Source of the DNA: Paenibacillus azoreducens
GTDB lineage: Bacteria > Bacillota > Bacilli > Paenibacillales > Paenibacillaceae
Assembly (NCBI RefSeq): GCF_021654775.1
Contig: NZ_AP025343.1
Span: 5,919,501-5,983,500, forward strand
Direction: 5' to 3'
Length of the DNA stretch: 64,000 bases
The position numbers and the translations under genes were made by a program. A model generated the notes under the pieces. The model searched no databases. It saw only the letters and a program-made list of their open reading frames with translations, and was not told the DNA's origin. Below are positions 52,010 through 60,861 of this stretch, piece by piece. Numbering within the stretch: the stretch's first letter is position 1; every line of letters begins with the position of its first letter.

Positions 52010-52318
52010 GCCTATTTCCTTTCAGTGATTTCTTCTATGTTTAGTTATTGGTCTTTTCGCAGCAAATATTCTCATGTCTTGGACATCAAAAACGTAAAAA
52101 TCTTGATATCAGTATCATCGGACTCAGCATGTTGATATGAACATTACTAACGATATCCTTCACACTACTCATCTAACAATCCCCAAAGCGTTACAACACC
52201 AGTATGATTGATCAAACAAATCAATTCGGACTCTTCTTCACTAATGTATTGGGAAATATCTCGTTTTCATCATCTCTTACGCTTACTCATAGATAAGCCC
52301 TATCATAATCCCGTCCGT
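52010..52318. other. Gene-free stretch, possibly decayed coding DNA
   Basis: 309 bases with no intact frame. On minus, one frame reads DISQYISEEESELICLINHT then VVTLWGLLDE before a stop, which looks protein-like but matches no family I know. No start or ribosome site fits it. No RNA gene or repeat recognised. Confidence 0.3.
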
Positions 52319-52870
52319 TTAATCCATATGAGCGGCTTCCGATTGCCGATACTCTCTTTCAAGAATCGAAAAATAATATTGGTCGGTCCATTCATCATTC
52401 CAAAACAATTCTTCCTTAAACACGCCTTCCCGAGTCATGCCGATTCGCTCCATCAGTGCTGCCGAGCGGTCATTTTTCGAGTTGCACATCCCTACGATCT
52501 TATGGGCATCCAATTGTTCGAATCCGAATTGCAGTAAAAGCTTGGCCGCCTCGCTGCCATATCCACGACCGCCATACTCCGGAAGAACCGCGAATCCGAT
52601 CTCCCAGCTTCTCCGGAAGTCGACATAACTCCAAATTTGCGCGATGCCAATCGGGGTTCCTTCGGGGTCTCCTGCCAATCGAATAATAAAATCATAACTT
52701 TCCCCTTCATCCTCTTCGAGCTTTTGCAGATACTCTTCCCGCGCCTCTTCTTCGGATTTTACCGATTCTTCGAAACTCCATAAACTTTCGTCGGTTTCGA
52801 TTCTGATTAGAAACTCCAAATCTTCCGCTAAAATTTTCGTTAAAACAACGTTCTCTCCACAAATCTTCAT
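52319..52870 (-). CDS. RimJ/RimL-type GNAT acetyltransferase
   Basis: 183 residues. EFLIRIETDESLWSFEES, IGIAQIWSYVDFRRSWEIGF, the acetyl-CoA loop YGGRGYGSEAAKLLLQFGF and MCNSKNDRSAALMERIGMTR. The ribosomal-protein-acetyltransferase-like subgroup also includes many acting on small molecules. TTAGGAGGAG before the ATG. Confidence 0.85.
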   Translation of the reverse strand: MKICGENVVLTKILAEDLEFLIRIETDESLWSFEESVKSEEEAREEYLQKLEEDEGESYDFIIRLAGDPEGTPIGIAQIWSYVDFRRSWEIGFAVLPEYGGRGYGSEAAKLLLQFGFEQLDAHKIVGMCNSKNDRSAALMERIGMTREGVFKEELFWNDEWTDQYYFSILEREYRQSEAAHMD

Positions 52871-52970
52871 TCCATACTCCTCCTAATTTGGTAAAGGTCT
52901 GAGGCAAAAAATGCAAAAGTACAACCTTTTTATAAATTTTATCAATAAAATAAAATCATTTCCTGTAAAT

Positions 52971-53204
52971 GGACTCCATTTTATAATGAATAATATTACG
53001 GGCATTTTGAACAGCGGCATTAATGAAATGGATTCTTGAATTCGCTTTTTGGTTTTTAGCAAATTCCTACATGACAAAAATGACTGGCTGACTGGCTGTT
53101 CCATCTGAAAAGTTGCGAAAGTGCATCTTTTTTAGCGTTCCAGGCAATGATGGCTAGAAAGCTTGCAAAAATGCATCTTTTCCCCAGCTTTTAAGCATAC
53201 ACAG
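52971..53204. repeat. MITE-like dispersed repeat, copy B, cut by the IS element
   Basis: Counterpart of 43956-44197 at roughly 85-90 percent identity by eye. Terminal inverted repeat GACTCCATTTTAT (52972-52984) / ATGAAATGGATTC (53023-53035) differs from copy A in paired positions. The similarity ends exactly where the IS begins (CATACACAG). Confidence 0.7.
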
Positions 53205-54626
53205 GCGGCGTAAAATAAGTTGTGTACCATGATTTGGAGTCTATCCAAAACATAAAAAAGTAGGGTATTCTCGGGATTGCGAAGTCACCAAGAAAGGAAC
53301 CCTACTCGATGAATATGATACCCGAAAACATACTCAACAATCTATTTGAAAATCTTGTCACTCAATTTGTAAAAGAGAATCTGGAAACCATCATGCGAGC
53401 GGAAATCCAACAGTTCATGGAAAATGAACAAGAAGGGATCCGCAATAGTCGCAATGGTTACTACAAGCGTAATCTGCACACGAAGTACGGAAACCTAGAA
53501 GACCTGCAAGTGCCCCGAGATCGTAACGGCGATTTTCAAACGCATGTGTTTGAGCCCTACCAAAGACGGGACGGTTGGCTGGAAGAAGCCGTGATTCAGA
53601 TGTACAAAAGCGGCATGGGTACCCGAGATGTCGCCCGTTTCATTGAAAGCATGTTCGGCAGCCACTATTCGCCGACAACAGTCAGCAACATCACCGCTAC
53701 AGTCTTGGAGGATATCGAGAATTGGCATCAGCGAAAATTGAACAAGCGGTACTCTGTCATCTACTTGGATGGCCTGTATGTGAAGCTCAAGCGTAGTACG
53801 GTAAGCGGCGAGGTCATTTACTTTGCCATGGGAATTGACGACGAAGGTCGCCGCCAGATCCTCGGGTTTTACGTAGGCGGACATGAGAGTTCGAATGGAT
53901 GGCGTGATGTCTTGAAAGACTTGTACCGACGCGGTGCCCAGGAAGTGCTGCTTGGTGTATTTGACGGCCTTCCTGGACTGGACGATGCCTTCCGTGAAAC
54001 CTATCCTCAGGCCGACGTGCAGCATTGTGTGGTTCATAAGGTGCGGTCGACGTTTCCGAAAATCCGTGTACAAGACAAGACGGCATTTCTCGACGACTTG
54101 AAGACTGTCTATAACGCCCTTGACCACGATCTGGCTATGGCCGCCTTTGATACACTCAAAGCCAGATGGGGCAAGAAATACCCAAGGGAGATCGAGTCGT
54201 GGGAGAATAATCTGCCTACGCTGTTAACCTTCTACAAGTATCCTGTCGCCATTCGAAAAGCCATTTACACTTCTAATCCCATCGAACGGATGAACAAAGA
54301 AATCCGGAAGCGTCTGAAGCCAATGAACAGCTTAACCAATCTAGACGCTGTAGAGAAGATTGTGTACCTGGATGTAGTGGAGTACAACCAGCGTTACGCG
54401 GACCGTATTATCCCAGGCTTTGGTGTCCCGGACACGAAACAGGAACTGCGGAGTCTTTTTGAGGAGCGGTATCCTTCGTCCATGGAAGATGAATCCTAAA
54501 ACCAAGCTCCCGCGCCTTCGCTTGGGCTATGTCCTCCACCACCACAAAAAAATCATTCAACTACGTTGGTGTTGTCGTTTCCTAAGTTTACCTGCTGTGT
54601 GCTTACACAAACTTCTTGACGCTACC
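53204..54626 (+). mobile_element. IS256-family insertion sequence
   Basis: About 1.42 kb with one transposase gene. Imperfect terminal inverted repeats: left GGCGGCGTAAAATAAGTTGT onward at 53204-53228 and right 54601-54626, whose complement reads GGTAGCGTCAAGAAGTTTGT onward, both ending inward in TTGTGTA as is usual for IS256. I find no 8-9-base target duplication (left CATACACA, right GATCACAT), so boundaries may be off by a few bases or the flanks rearranged. Confidence 0.75.
53309..54499 (+). CDS. IS256-family transposase
   Basis: 396 residues, full length for the Mutator-like IS256 transposases. DDE catalytic residues are identifiable: D154 in IYLDGLYVK, D219 in GVFDGLPG and E331 in RMNKEIRKR; the C/DxxH-type motif VQHCVVHKVRS lies between. 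No frameshift, so probably active or recently active. AGGAAC precedes the ATG. Confidence 0.93.
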   Translation: MNMIPENILNNLFENLVTQFVKENLETIMRAEIQQFMENEQEGIRNSRNGYYKRNLHTKYGNLEDLQVPRDRNGDFQTHVFEPYQRRDGWLEEAVIQMYKSGMGTRDVARFIESMFGSHYSPTTVSNITATVLEDIENWHQRKLNKRYSVIYLDGLYVKLKRSTVSGEVIYFAMGIDDEGRRQILGFYVGGHESSNGWRDVLKDLYRRGAQEVLLGVFDGLPGLDDAFRETYPQADVQHCVVHKVRSTFPKIRVQDKTAFLDDLKTVYNALDHDLAMAAFDTLKARWGKKYPREIESWENNLPTLLTFYKYPVAIRKAIYTSNPIERMNKEIRKRLKPMNSLTNLDAVEKIVYLDVVEYNQRYADRIIPGFGVPDTKQELRSLFEERYPSSMEDES

Positions 54627-54736
54627 GATCACATGATCAACTGTCTGAAAAAGCTTTCTCACATGCCATTAACATCACTTATATTTGCATATGGCAGCAT
54701 ATAAAACCAAGACTGAAGCAGCGTAGGTTAGCGACT

Positions 54737-55213
54737 TTAAAAATTAAACTCTTTTCCCCAATCAAATACAGCCGATTCCTCTATGCTTTTAGGCCAGTGC
54801 TTGCACCATTCAGGCACTTGAGGTTGTTCGACTCTGTCCAGACTTGGCGTGTATGGCTTCAAATCAAGGACGGGACTTCGGTCATCAGCATCAATATAAG
54901 CAATTTGGATGACACCTTCTTCAAAATCAATATCGAATATCTGCACAGTCGTCAAGGCGATCGGATTAGGACGAACCGGAGATCTGGTTGCAAAAACGCC
55001 TATGATGTCCGGTGCATTTTTATAGGGTTGCGGACTTTCCAAATGGCTTCTGGCTTCCTCGGTATCAAATCCGTCAAACCACCACAATACATTGACATGG
55101 CTGAAACTGTTCAACTCTTTTAATGCGGGAATATACTTTTTACCTAGTTCAATTAACATCTCCCCGCCCCGGACACGAATTTCCCCCACAGGATTTACAT
55201 AAAATGACTTCAT
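54737..55213 (-). CDS. trmO: tRNA (t6A37) N6-methyltransferase TrmO-like
   Basis: About 158 residues of the TrmO/TsaA (YaeB) family, a beta-barrel SAM methyltransferase that makes m6t6A at tRNA position 37. Signature IGVFATRSPVRPNPIALT, SHVNVLWWFDGF and DRSPVLDLKPYTPSLD are present. The canonical Gly after PNPI is Ala. The frame begins at 55267, but CTTGGAGGGA before the ATG at 55213 sets the start. Confidence 0.85.
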   Translation of the reverse strand: MKSFYVNPVGEIRVRGGEMLIELGKKYIPALKELNSFSHVNVLWWFDGFDTEEARSHLESPQPYKNAPDIIGVFATRSPVRPNPIALTTVQIFDIDFEEGVIQIAYIDADDRSPVLDLKPYTPSLDRVEQPQVPEWCKHWPKSIEESAVFDWGKEFNF

Positions 55214-55313
55214 CGCATTCCCTCCAAGATTGAATTTCGCTGGCCATTTCAGCGTAATCCCTACCACTATGTGAGAGTCAACATCCAGGGAAAGGACTCG
55301 TTGGCTTATTTTT

Positions 55314-56159
55314 TCATGTCCGATTCTGAATGAATTTTCCTAGAGGAATCTGGATTTCCGTCAAATATTGATCCGGGGATGTTTCATTCCAATAGTTGCG
55401 ATGGCATATTTGCCTGCTTGGTACCGCCATACGATAGACTGAATGCTCCGTTAGCCACTTGGCAAAAGACAAGTAAGCATTTTTAATATTCTCGAACGGT
55501 CCGTAAACCATGGCGCATGCCATCAGATCAACTTGCTCGGTTTGGCTATGTGCAATCCCTGATTGGTTACGCCCTAAATGACGTACAACCAAACATACCT
55601 CCACATCGACGTCTTCCTCTTTAAACTCCTGATCATGATAAATGGCGATGCCTGGGATTTGAGGAGCAATGTCGATCTTTTCGCATGTGATCATAGAAGT
55701 AAGTTCCCCCCACAATTCTCCCTCGCAAAAATAATTCGGGATGACCCGCCGCACAGAAACGACCGGATAACTTGGAACTTGTTTGAGCATAAAATTGTAT
55801 TGCTTCGATATTTCGTCTTTTCCGATACTCGAAAGCGCGGCATCCATTTTCGCAAGCCTTTCCTTCTCCTGCCTGATGGTGTTTTCGATTTCCCGTCTTT
55901 TTTGTTTGAGCTGCTCGGTTAAAAAGCCATCATTCCAATTGCTTAATGCCACCGCGATTTCCGCCACGTTATATCCAAGATCGCGAAGCAAAATGATTTT
56001 TTGCAGATCAGGGATTTGTTCCACCGAATAATGCCGATAGCCGGTCAGCTTATCGATTTGCGCGGGTTTTAATAAGCCGGTTTCGTCATAATAACGCAGC
56101 ATCCGGATGGATACCTGAGTCAGCTTCGAGAATTCCCCTATTTTAAAAATAGTCACCAT
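55314..56159 (-). CDS. MerR-family regulator with GyrI-like effector domain
   Basis: 281 residues in BmrR-like layout: winged HTH (FKIGEFSKLTQVSIRMLRYY), dimerisation coiled coil (about 75-120) and a C-terminal GyrI-like ligand-binding domain (VSVRRVIPNYFCEG ... DVEVCLVV). Such proteins activate by twisting a 19-bp-spaced promoter upon binding drugs. No transporter is adjacent, so the target is unknown. Confidence 0.87.
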   Translation of the reverse strand: MVTIFKIGEFSKLTQVSIRMLRYYDETGLLKPAQIDKLTGYRHYSVEQIPDLQKIILLRDLGYNVAEIAVALSNWNDGFLTEQLKQKRREIENTIRQEKERLAKMDAALSSIGKDEISKQYNFMLKQVPSYPVVSVRRVIPNYFCEGELWGELTSMITCEKIDIAPQIPGIAIYHDQEFKEEDVDVEVCLVVRHLGRNQSGIAHSQTEQVDLMACAMVYGPFENIKNAYLSFAKWLTEHSVYRMAVPSRQICHRNYWNETSPDQYLTEIQIPLGKFIQNRT

Positions 56160-56222
56160 CTCCTGTTGTTATAGGTGCATCATACTGATGCAGCAACCAG
56201 CGATAGAAATCCAGACACCAGA

Positions 56223-56849
56223 TCAAATCTCTTGAATCAGCCTCATCAAATCACGGGGTTCCGCCAATTTATATCTGGCCTGGATCTCCTCATGATTCCT
56301 GCAGCCCCAAAGAGCCAAAGCAAAGTCGATTCCCGCATCGCGCGCGCATTCATAATCATAGAGGGTATCGCCTATATAGAGAGCCTTTTGGGGATCGGCG
56401 CCGGAAATCTCGATAAATTTTAATAACGGCTCCGGATTGGGTTTATGCTTCTCCGTATCATCCGCGCACACAATATGGGGCAAATATCCCATTAAGCCAA
56501 AGGGCACAAAATCATTTCTCAGCTCCTCCGTCGTTTTGGAAGTGACGATCCCCAGCGTGATTTGTTTGCTGTCTAATGTCTTCATTACATCCAAAATCCC
56601 GCCGAATACCTTCACCCTACCCATAAAATCCTTCAGAAAATAATTCCAGCGGTCATTCGCCTGCTCGATGTCGGTAATCCCCAGCTGCGGCAATGCATTA
56701 GCTCCCGGGATTCCAAGCGCAAATCTTAAATCCTCCAGATCGCTTTTTTGATTATAATCCGTCTCCAACATCTTTTGCAGCGATCCTAATACTGCTTGTT
56801 CCGTATCAAGTAATGTGCCATCTACATCAAATATAATTGTCGTGTACAA
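56223..56849 (-). CDS. HAD-family hydrolase (phosphoglycolate phosphatase-like)
   Basis: 208 residues. Motif I DVDGTLLD, motif II VTSKT, motif III KHKPNPEP and motif IV IGDTLYDYECAR, with a helical C1 cap. Resembles Gph/PpaX-type phosphatases, but substrate is open. It begins with TTG at 56849 after GAGGATACC. Confidence 0.87.
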   Translation of the reverse strand: MYTTIIFDVDGTLLDTEQAVLGSLQKMLETDYNQKSDLEDLRFALGIPGANALPQLGITDIEQANDRWNYFLKDFMGRVKVFGGILDVMKTLDSKQITLGIVTSKTTEELRNDFVPFGLMGYLPHIVCADDTEKHKPNPEPLLKFIEISGADPQKALYIGDTLYDYECARDAGIDFALALWGCRNHEEIQARYKLAEPRDLMRLIQEI

Positions 56850-56876
56850 TTAGGTATCCTCTTCCTGTTGGTATTT

Positions 56877-57149
56877 TTACTGCTGGTTATTCTGATCCTG
56901 TTTTTTTCTATATCTCACAATGCCGTCAATAGCAATAAATAATGCGGCTACAATAAGTACATAAAATGCATTGTCTTTAAAATCCTTCGCATCAAAATTT
57001 TTCAGAAACATGATCAAGCCCAGCGCATAAAGAATCACCATAAAAAATATAATGAATCTTTTTAAGCCCATACGCACACGGTCAAATCTCTTAAAATTTA
57101 ATAGGGAAACATAAATTGTTACCAGTCCTATGATGAATAAAATAATCAT
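56877..57149 (-). CDS. Small three-TM membrane protein
   Basis: 90 residues with hydrophobic segments near 1-15, 31-49 and 62-80, and a charged tail RYRKKQDQNNQQ. No family recognised. Its ATG shares a base with the TGA of a 16-codon upstream peptide, suggesting translational coupling. Confidence 0.65.
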   Translation of the reverse strand: MIILFIIGLVTIYVSLLNFKRFDRVRMGLKRFIIFFMVILYALGLIMFLKNFDAKDFKDNAFYVLIVAALFIAIDGIVRYRKKQDQNNQQ

Positions 57150-57199
57150 CAGGCTCTTCCTCCCCCGATAATCAGGACAATAATCACCAACAGAGTCAT
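57149..57199 (-). CDS. 16-residue hydrophobic leader-like peptide
   Basis: After a perfect AAGGAGGGAGCC site, ATG opens MTLLVIIVLIIGGGRA and stops in TGATG, overlapping the next gene's start. It could be a leader coupling translation of the 90-residue membrane protein, or a tiny membrane peptide. Confidence 0.5.
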   Translation of the reverse strand: MTLLVIIVLIIGGGRA

Positions 57200-57255
57200 T
57201 AGGCTCCCTCCTTAGCGTGGTTTGTTATTAAAGCGACAGACCCATCCGGGCTTAT

Positions 57256-57453
57256 TTATATGCTTCTGAAAAAAGCATGCAGAAATAAAAGCACTAATAC
57301 GGCGGTGACCGCCACTCTGGACACTCTCATCAGTTTTCCGCTTTCGAATGTTTTATGCAGCAAAAAGAAGAAAGCCAATGCCCATAATCCATCTTGAAAA
57401 AATGTCACGAATGCGTTTCTTAGTACATTGATCCAAAATAAAAATGTACTCAC
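57256..57453 (-). CDS. Small membrane protein, 65 residues
   Basis: Starts with GTG after GGGAGGGAATATT. Two hydrophobic segments (about 17-33 and 45-62) separated by KTFESGKLMRVSR. No family recognised. Same strand as the 16- and 90-residue peptides and likely the first gene of that small transcript. Confidence 0.6.
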   Translation of the reverse strand: MSTFLFWINVLRNAFVTFFQDGLWALAFFFLLHKTFESGKLMRVSRVAVTAVLVLLFLHAFFRSI

Positions 57454-57714
57454 AATATTCCCTCCCTAAAGTTATCGGCTTGGATGTCATCCATCCAGTT
57501 GGTTTGGGCATATTTAATCGGAATCGGCGAAAACCCGGCCTTGGATTGTTTTGATATTGGGCCGGGTCATGTGCTGTTATGTATTTTATTATCCGATACG
57601 GTTGAAACTCATTATAAGGACTTAAGCCAGGGTTGTGTCGATATGACTTATATATTACAATGATGAGGTTTTTCAAATATATACTCAAAACGAATACATA
57701 AAATTGAGGCCGAG

Positions 57715-58764
57715 GTGTGTGCAAACATTATGATTTTCGGGGTTTTTACCGTTATTTTATTCATCATTTTCTTAATATTTCACTTATCGGATCCTAGGAG
57801 AATCATAAACGGTTTTTTATTCAATATGTTTTGCTGTTCACTGCTGGTTTCCGGCATTTATTTTGCAGTTACAACTCCCATTGTTATTTTTAGAGTCATG
57901 ATCCTGATACCCTTATTTATCGTTCTTCTTTTTCTATCGACTTTCGGAATCCTCGCCTTATGCGTCGGGTTATTTCTTAATGCAAGAATTTTGATGAAAA
58001 AAGAAGGCCGGCGATTTTCGAATTGTTTAACTTTAATTTTGGGTTTAGGTCTTTTGCTATTGTTATTATTTTCGGTTGTTAATCCGGAACGGTTCCTGTC
58101 TCCTAATCTCCGGCCCTTGTTTGCCGGGGGATCGCTGATTGTATTCTATTTCTTTTTTAGTTTAACAAATTTCTTAAGCGCGTATTTCCTTTATCAATTT
58201 AATAAACCAAAATATAACCAGGATTTTATCATTGTTCTTGGAAGCGGCTTAATTCGCGACAAAGTACCGCCGCTTTTAGCAAGCAGAATTGATAAGGCTA
58301 TTGATTTTTATCGGAAACAAGCTTCGGCTGCTTATCCGCCTACAATTATTTTCTCTGGTGGACAAGGTCCTGATGAAAATCTTTCGGAAGCCGAGGCTAT
58401 GCAAAAATATGCCATCGAAAAAGGAATTCCTCCGGAACATACGCTGAAAGAAGACCGTTCTGTCAATACGTATCAGAATATGCTTTTCTCCAAACAAATC
58501 ATGGACTCCTTAAAAAACGGCAAATATAACAGCATCTTTACGACCAATAATTTCCATCTCTTCCGTGCCGGCTTGTATGCAAAACAAACGGGATTAAAAA
58601 GCCAAGGCATCGGATCCAAAACGGCGTTTTATTACTGGCCCAATGCAATGATTCGTGAATATATAGCTATTCTGGTCATGAACCGCAAACGTCATATTAT
58701 CGTAGTGGGGACCATTTTAGCTTTTTCAATTATAATCACGATCATTTCCTTTTTAGTTTCATAA
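57715..58764 (+). CDS. YdcF/ElyC-like DUF218 membrane protein
   Basis: 349 residues. Four to five N-terminal membrane segments (to about 165), a DUF218 domain (FIIVLGSGL at about 170, IIFSGGQGPDENLSEAEAMQ, EDRSVNTYQNMLFS, TTNNFHLFRAGLYAKQTG) and a C-terminal membrane segment. DUF218 proteins such as SanA, ElyC and YdcF act in envelope or cell-wall integrity. Start is GTG at 57715 or ATG at 57730. Confidence 0.83.
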   Translation: MCANIMIFGVFTVILFIIFLIFHLSDPRRIINGFLFNMFCCSLLVSGIYFAVTTPIVIFRVMILIPLFIVLLFLSTFGILALCVGLFLNARILMKKEGRRFSNCLTLILGLGLLLLLLFSVVNPERFLSPNLRPLFAGGSLIVFYFFFSLTNFLSAYFLYQFNKPKYNQDFIIVLGSGLIRDKVPPLLASRIDKAIDFYRKQASAAYPPTIIFSGGQGPDENLSEAEAMQKYAIEKGIPPEHTLKEDRSVNTYQNMLFSKQIMDSLKNGKYNSIFTTNNFHLFRAGLYAKQTGLKSQGIGSKTAFYYWPNAMIREYIAILVMNRKRHIIVVGTILAFSIIITIISFLVS

Positions 58765-58815
58765 GAAGGTTGTATTGTCTTACCCCTGTCGTAGTAATCA
58801 AATGTCCCCCTTATG

Positions 58816-58860
58816 AACGTCCCTCTTCCTTTATTGGAGATTTCCCGGGACGTTCTTTGC
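58816..58860. terminator. Terminator after the YdcF-like gene
   Basis: Nine-bp arms GAACGTCCC / GGGACGTTC with 23-base loop, followed by TTTG. Between convergent genes. Confidence 0.55.
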
Positions 58861-58883
58861 GCTACAATGCCTGAGCAACAAAC

Positions 58884-59459
58884 TCAGCCAGCAAAATGTT
58901 CCCGGATTTTCGCGAATTCCGCGTAATCCTCCATGTAAAAGTCTGCGCCTGAGCACTCATTCTGAAACAAGCAGGTTTTGATTCCAAGCGCCTTCCCCGG
59001 CAGTATATCCAGTTCCCGGTCGCCAATCACGAGATCGATATGGTATTGATTATGGAGGTGTTGATACGATGCAGGATCCGGCTTTCTTGGATAACCGTCG
59101 TCACCGGCCACCATATCCGTAAAATATGTATCCCAGCCGAAATGCTGCAGTACGGCCAGAACTTCTTCCCGGAGTTTATGCGTCATGATGACATTGATCT
59201 GAGCGTATTTCAAAACCTCCTCAACCCCAGCAAACGGCCGAAAGGCATCAGGCGGCAGACATGCTATTTTATGACGTATTTCCTTCATTTCCCCTTCTGT
59301 CATTCGAAAATGTTTCTCTGCATCGCTGAATGAAATTTTCAGTTGAGACATCACTTCTTCTTCCGTTATACCCTCGTCACCTAACACTTCTTTGAACACA
59401 GCTGTATAAGCAGGATATGTATTAAACAAGGTCCCATCAAAATCCCATAAAATATTCAA
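58884..59459 (-). CDS. HAD-family phosphatase
   Basis: 191 residues. Motif I WDFDGTLFN, motif II VIMTHK, motif III RKPDPASY and motif IV IGDRELDILPGK. A compact phosphatase of the HAD-IA group. Begins with TTG overlapping the stop of the DUF1801 gene (TTGA), with GGGGGTG upstream; the two are translationally coupled. Confidence 0.87.
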   Translation of the reverse strand: MNILWDFDGTLFNTYPAYTAVFKEVLGDEGITEEEVMSQLKISFSDAEKHFRMTEGEMKEIRHKIACLPPDAFRPFAGVEEVLKYAQINVIMTHKLREEVLAVLQHFGWDTYFTDMVAGDDGYPRKPDPASYQHLHNQYHIDLVIGDRELDILPGKALGIKTCLFQNECSGADFYMEDYAEFAKIREHFAG

Positions 59460-59893
59460 TCGTTAGCACCCCCGCCTTGTGGATAGGTCTTCTGCAAAAA
59501 CGCAACCGACCGATTTATTAACGCTTTTAAAATCTCAATATCGATATCAGCAATTTTATTGATGTACACGCACGCTTTTCCTGAGGTATGTTTTCCGAAT
59601 TTCTGCAGCAGCTCCTCCCGCCCTGTATCACCCGTTGCAAAATACAAACTGATTTTCGCTTTCCGGGGGGAAAAGCCAACGAGCGGCGCATCTCCTTCAT
59701 GACCGGACTCATATTTATAATGATACGATCCGAATCCAATAATGCTGGTTCCCCACATTTTCGCTTTATAACCTGTCGTTTCGGTAAAAATATCCAATAG
59801 TTTAAACGCATCTTCGCGTTTTTTCAGATTGTCGATCTTTTCGATGAATTCGATGACACTGCTGTCGGTTTCTTTTGTTTTTAGTTCATACAT
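59456..59893 (-). CDS. DUF1801 family protein
   Basis: 145 residues: FTETTGYKAKMWGTSIIGFG, YHYKYESG, LVGFSPRKAKISLYF and HTSGKACVYINKIADIDIEILK match the DUF1801 (YdhG-like) fold, of unknown function. GGAGGAAAG precedes the ATG. Coupled to the HAD gene downstream. Confidence 0.82.
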   Translation of the reverse strand: MYELKTKETDSSVIEFIEKIDNLKKREDAFKLLDIFTETTGYKAKMWGTSIIGFGSYHYKYESGHEGDAPLVGFSPRKAKISLYFATGDTGREELLQKFGKHTSGKACVYINKIADIDIEILKALINRSVAFLQKTYPQGGGAND

Positions 59894-59908
59894 ATTCGCT
59901 TTCCTCCG

Positions 59909-60331
59909 CTAAACAATGGTTGCGCAATATCCTGTTTCCTTGCCTTTTTGAACGGCCTTAACATATCCTTCAAAGTAATAGGGGATATTGTCTTCTTCGC
60001 CGTTTACAATTCTCCCCCTCACTTTGTCAAAAGCATAAATCGAAACGGAAAATGCAGGTTCTCCGGTAATGAGAACAGGCTGCTCTTTGTCTTGGCCCCA
60101 ATAATATTCGCCGCCAAAGTTCCTTCTTGCCACCTCAAAAATATAACTTCCGACCATGGAGCAGGCAGAATTCAAATAGTCTTCATCAATTTCAAAATCA
60201 CGTAACTCATCTAACATAGCATCTACATCCTGCAGGCTTTCCACACTAAAATCGAATTTAGCCTTATCCGAAAAGTTGTCAGTGAAATTTTCAGCAGTTT
60301 CTATAATGTCGTTTTTTAAGTTTCTTTGCAT
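59909..60331 (-). CDS. Hypothetical protein, 140 residues
   Basis: A soluble acidic protein (SVESLQDVDAMLDELRDFEI, MVGSYIFEVARRNFGGEYYW, GEEDNIPYYFEGYVKAV). The middle YIFEVARRNFGGxYxW pattern is seen in immunity-like and stress hypothetical proteins, but I cannot name a family. TTGGAGG before the ATG supports expression. It precedes the DUF1801 gene by 15 bases and is likely in the same operon. Confidence 0.65.
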   Translation of the reverse strand: MQRNLKNDIIETAENFTDNFSDKAKFDFSVESLQDVDAMLDELRDFEIDEDYLNSACSMVGSYIFEVARRNFGGEYYWGQDKEQPVLITGEPAFSVSIYAFDKVRGRIVNGEEDNIPYYFEGYVKAVQKGKETGYCATIV

Positions 60332-60414
60332 TTATTGGACCTCCAATTAGCGGTTCTTTTATGTCCTTTTTTTGTGTTCCAAAGTCGGGGACCTGCTGCG
60401 ACGAGATCAATCTT

Positions 60415-60807
60415 CTATTCCCCTCTCATTCCAACTGCAAAAACTTTAAAATTCATTTTCTCATAATACGGTACCAATCCCTCTTCGCAAAAAAACTGCA
60501 GATGCAGATTTTCTTTTTGGCAACGTTCTGCTAACTGACGTGTAATTTCCGATCCGATCCCTTTATTCCTATAGTCGGGATGAACTCCCAACCCGCAAAA
60601 GTAAGCATTGATGATGCCATCAGAAACGATTCTTCCAGTACCGATTAAGCGATCATCGTGATATGCATAGATAGCGTACCAGCTTTGTTTCATGGCCGTC
60701 AGCAGCCGCTCTTTATTAAGCTGCAAAAATTTATTCCAATCAAGATCCTCGTACAAATCATATATATTTTCTTCTGTTGGCAGTTCTGAGGTATATTTGA
60801 TATCCAT
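60415..60807 (-). CDS. GNAT family N-acetyltransferase
   Basis: About 130 residues. LYEDLDWNKF, AYHDDRLIGTGRIVSDG, LGVHPDYRNKGIGSEITRQL and the final YYEKMNFKVF. Small GNAT of the type often annotated as general acetyltransferase. Start at 60807 chosen for AGGAGGCCG before it, over the frame start at 60846. Confidence 0.84.
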   Translation of the reverse strand: MDIKYTSELPTEENIYDLYEDLDWNKFLQLNKERLLTAMKQSWYAIYAYHDDRLIGTGRIVSDGIINAYFCGLGVHPDYRNKGIGSEITRQLAERCQKENLHLQFFCEEGLVPYYEKMNFKVFAVGMRGE

Positions 60808-60861
60808 TGGGCGGCCTCCTTGCTCATTTATTGTTGTTGATTTCAATTTCTTGTAACGCGC

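Noticed and set aside
57533..57566. Hairpin ACCCGGCC / GGGCCGGGT upstream of the YdcF-like gene
   Set aside because: Convincing pairing but no T-run and no clear transcript to end; function left unassigned.
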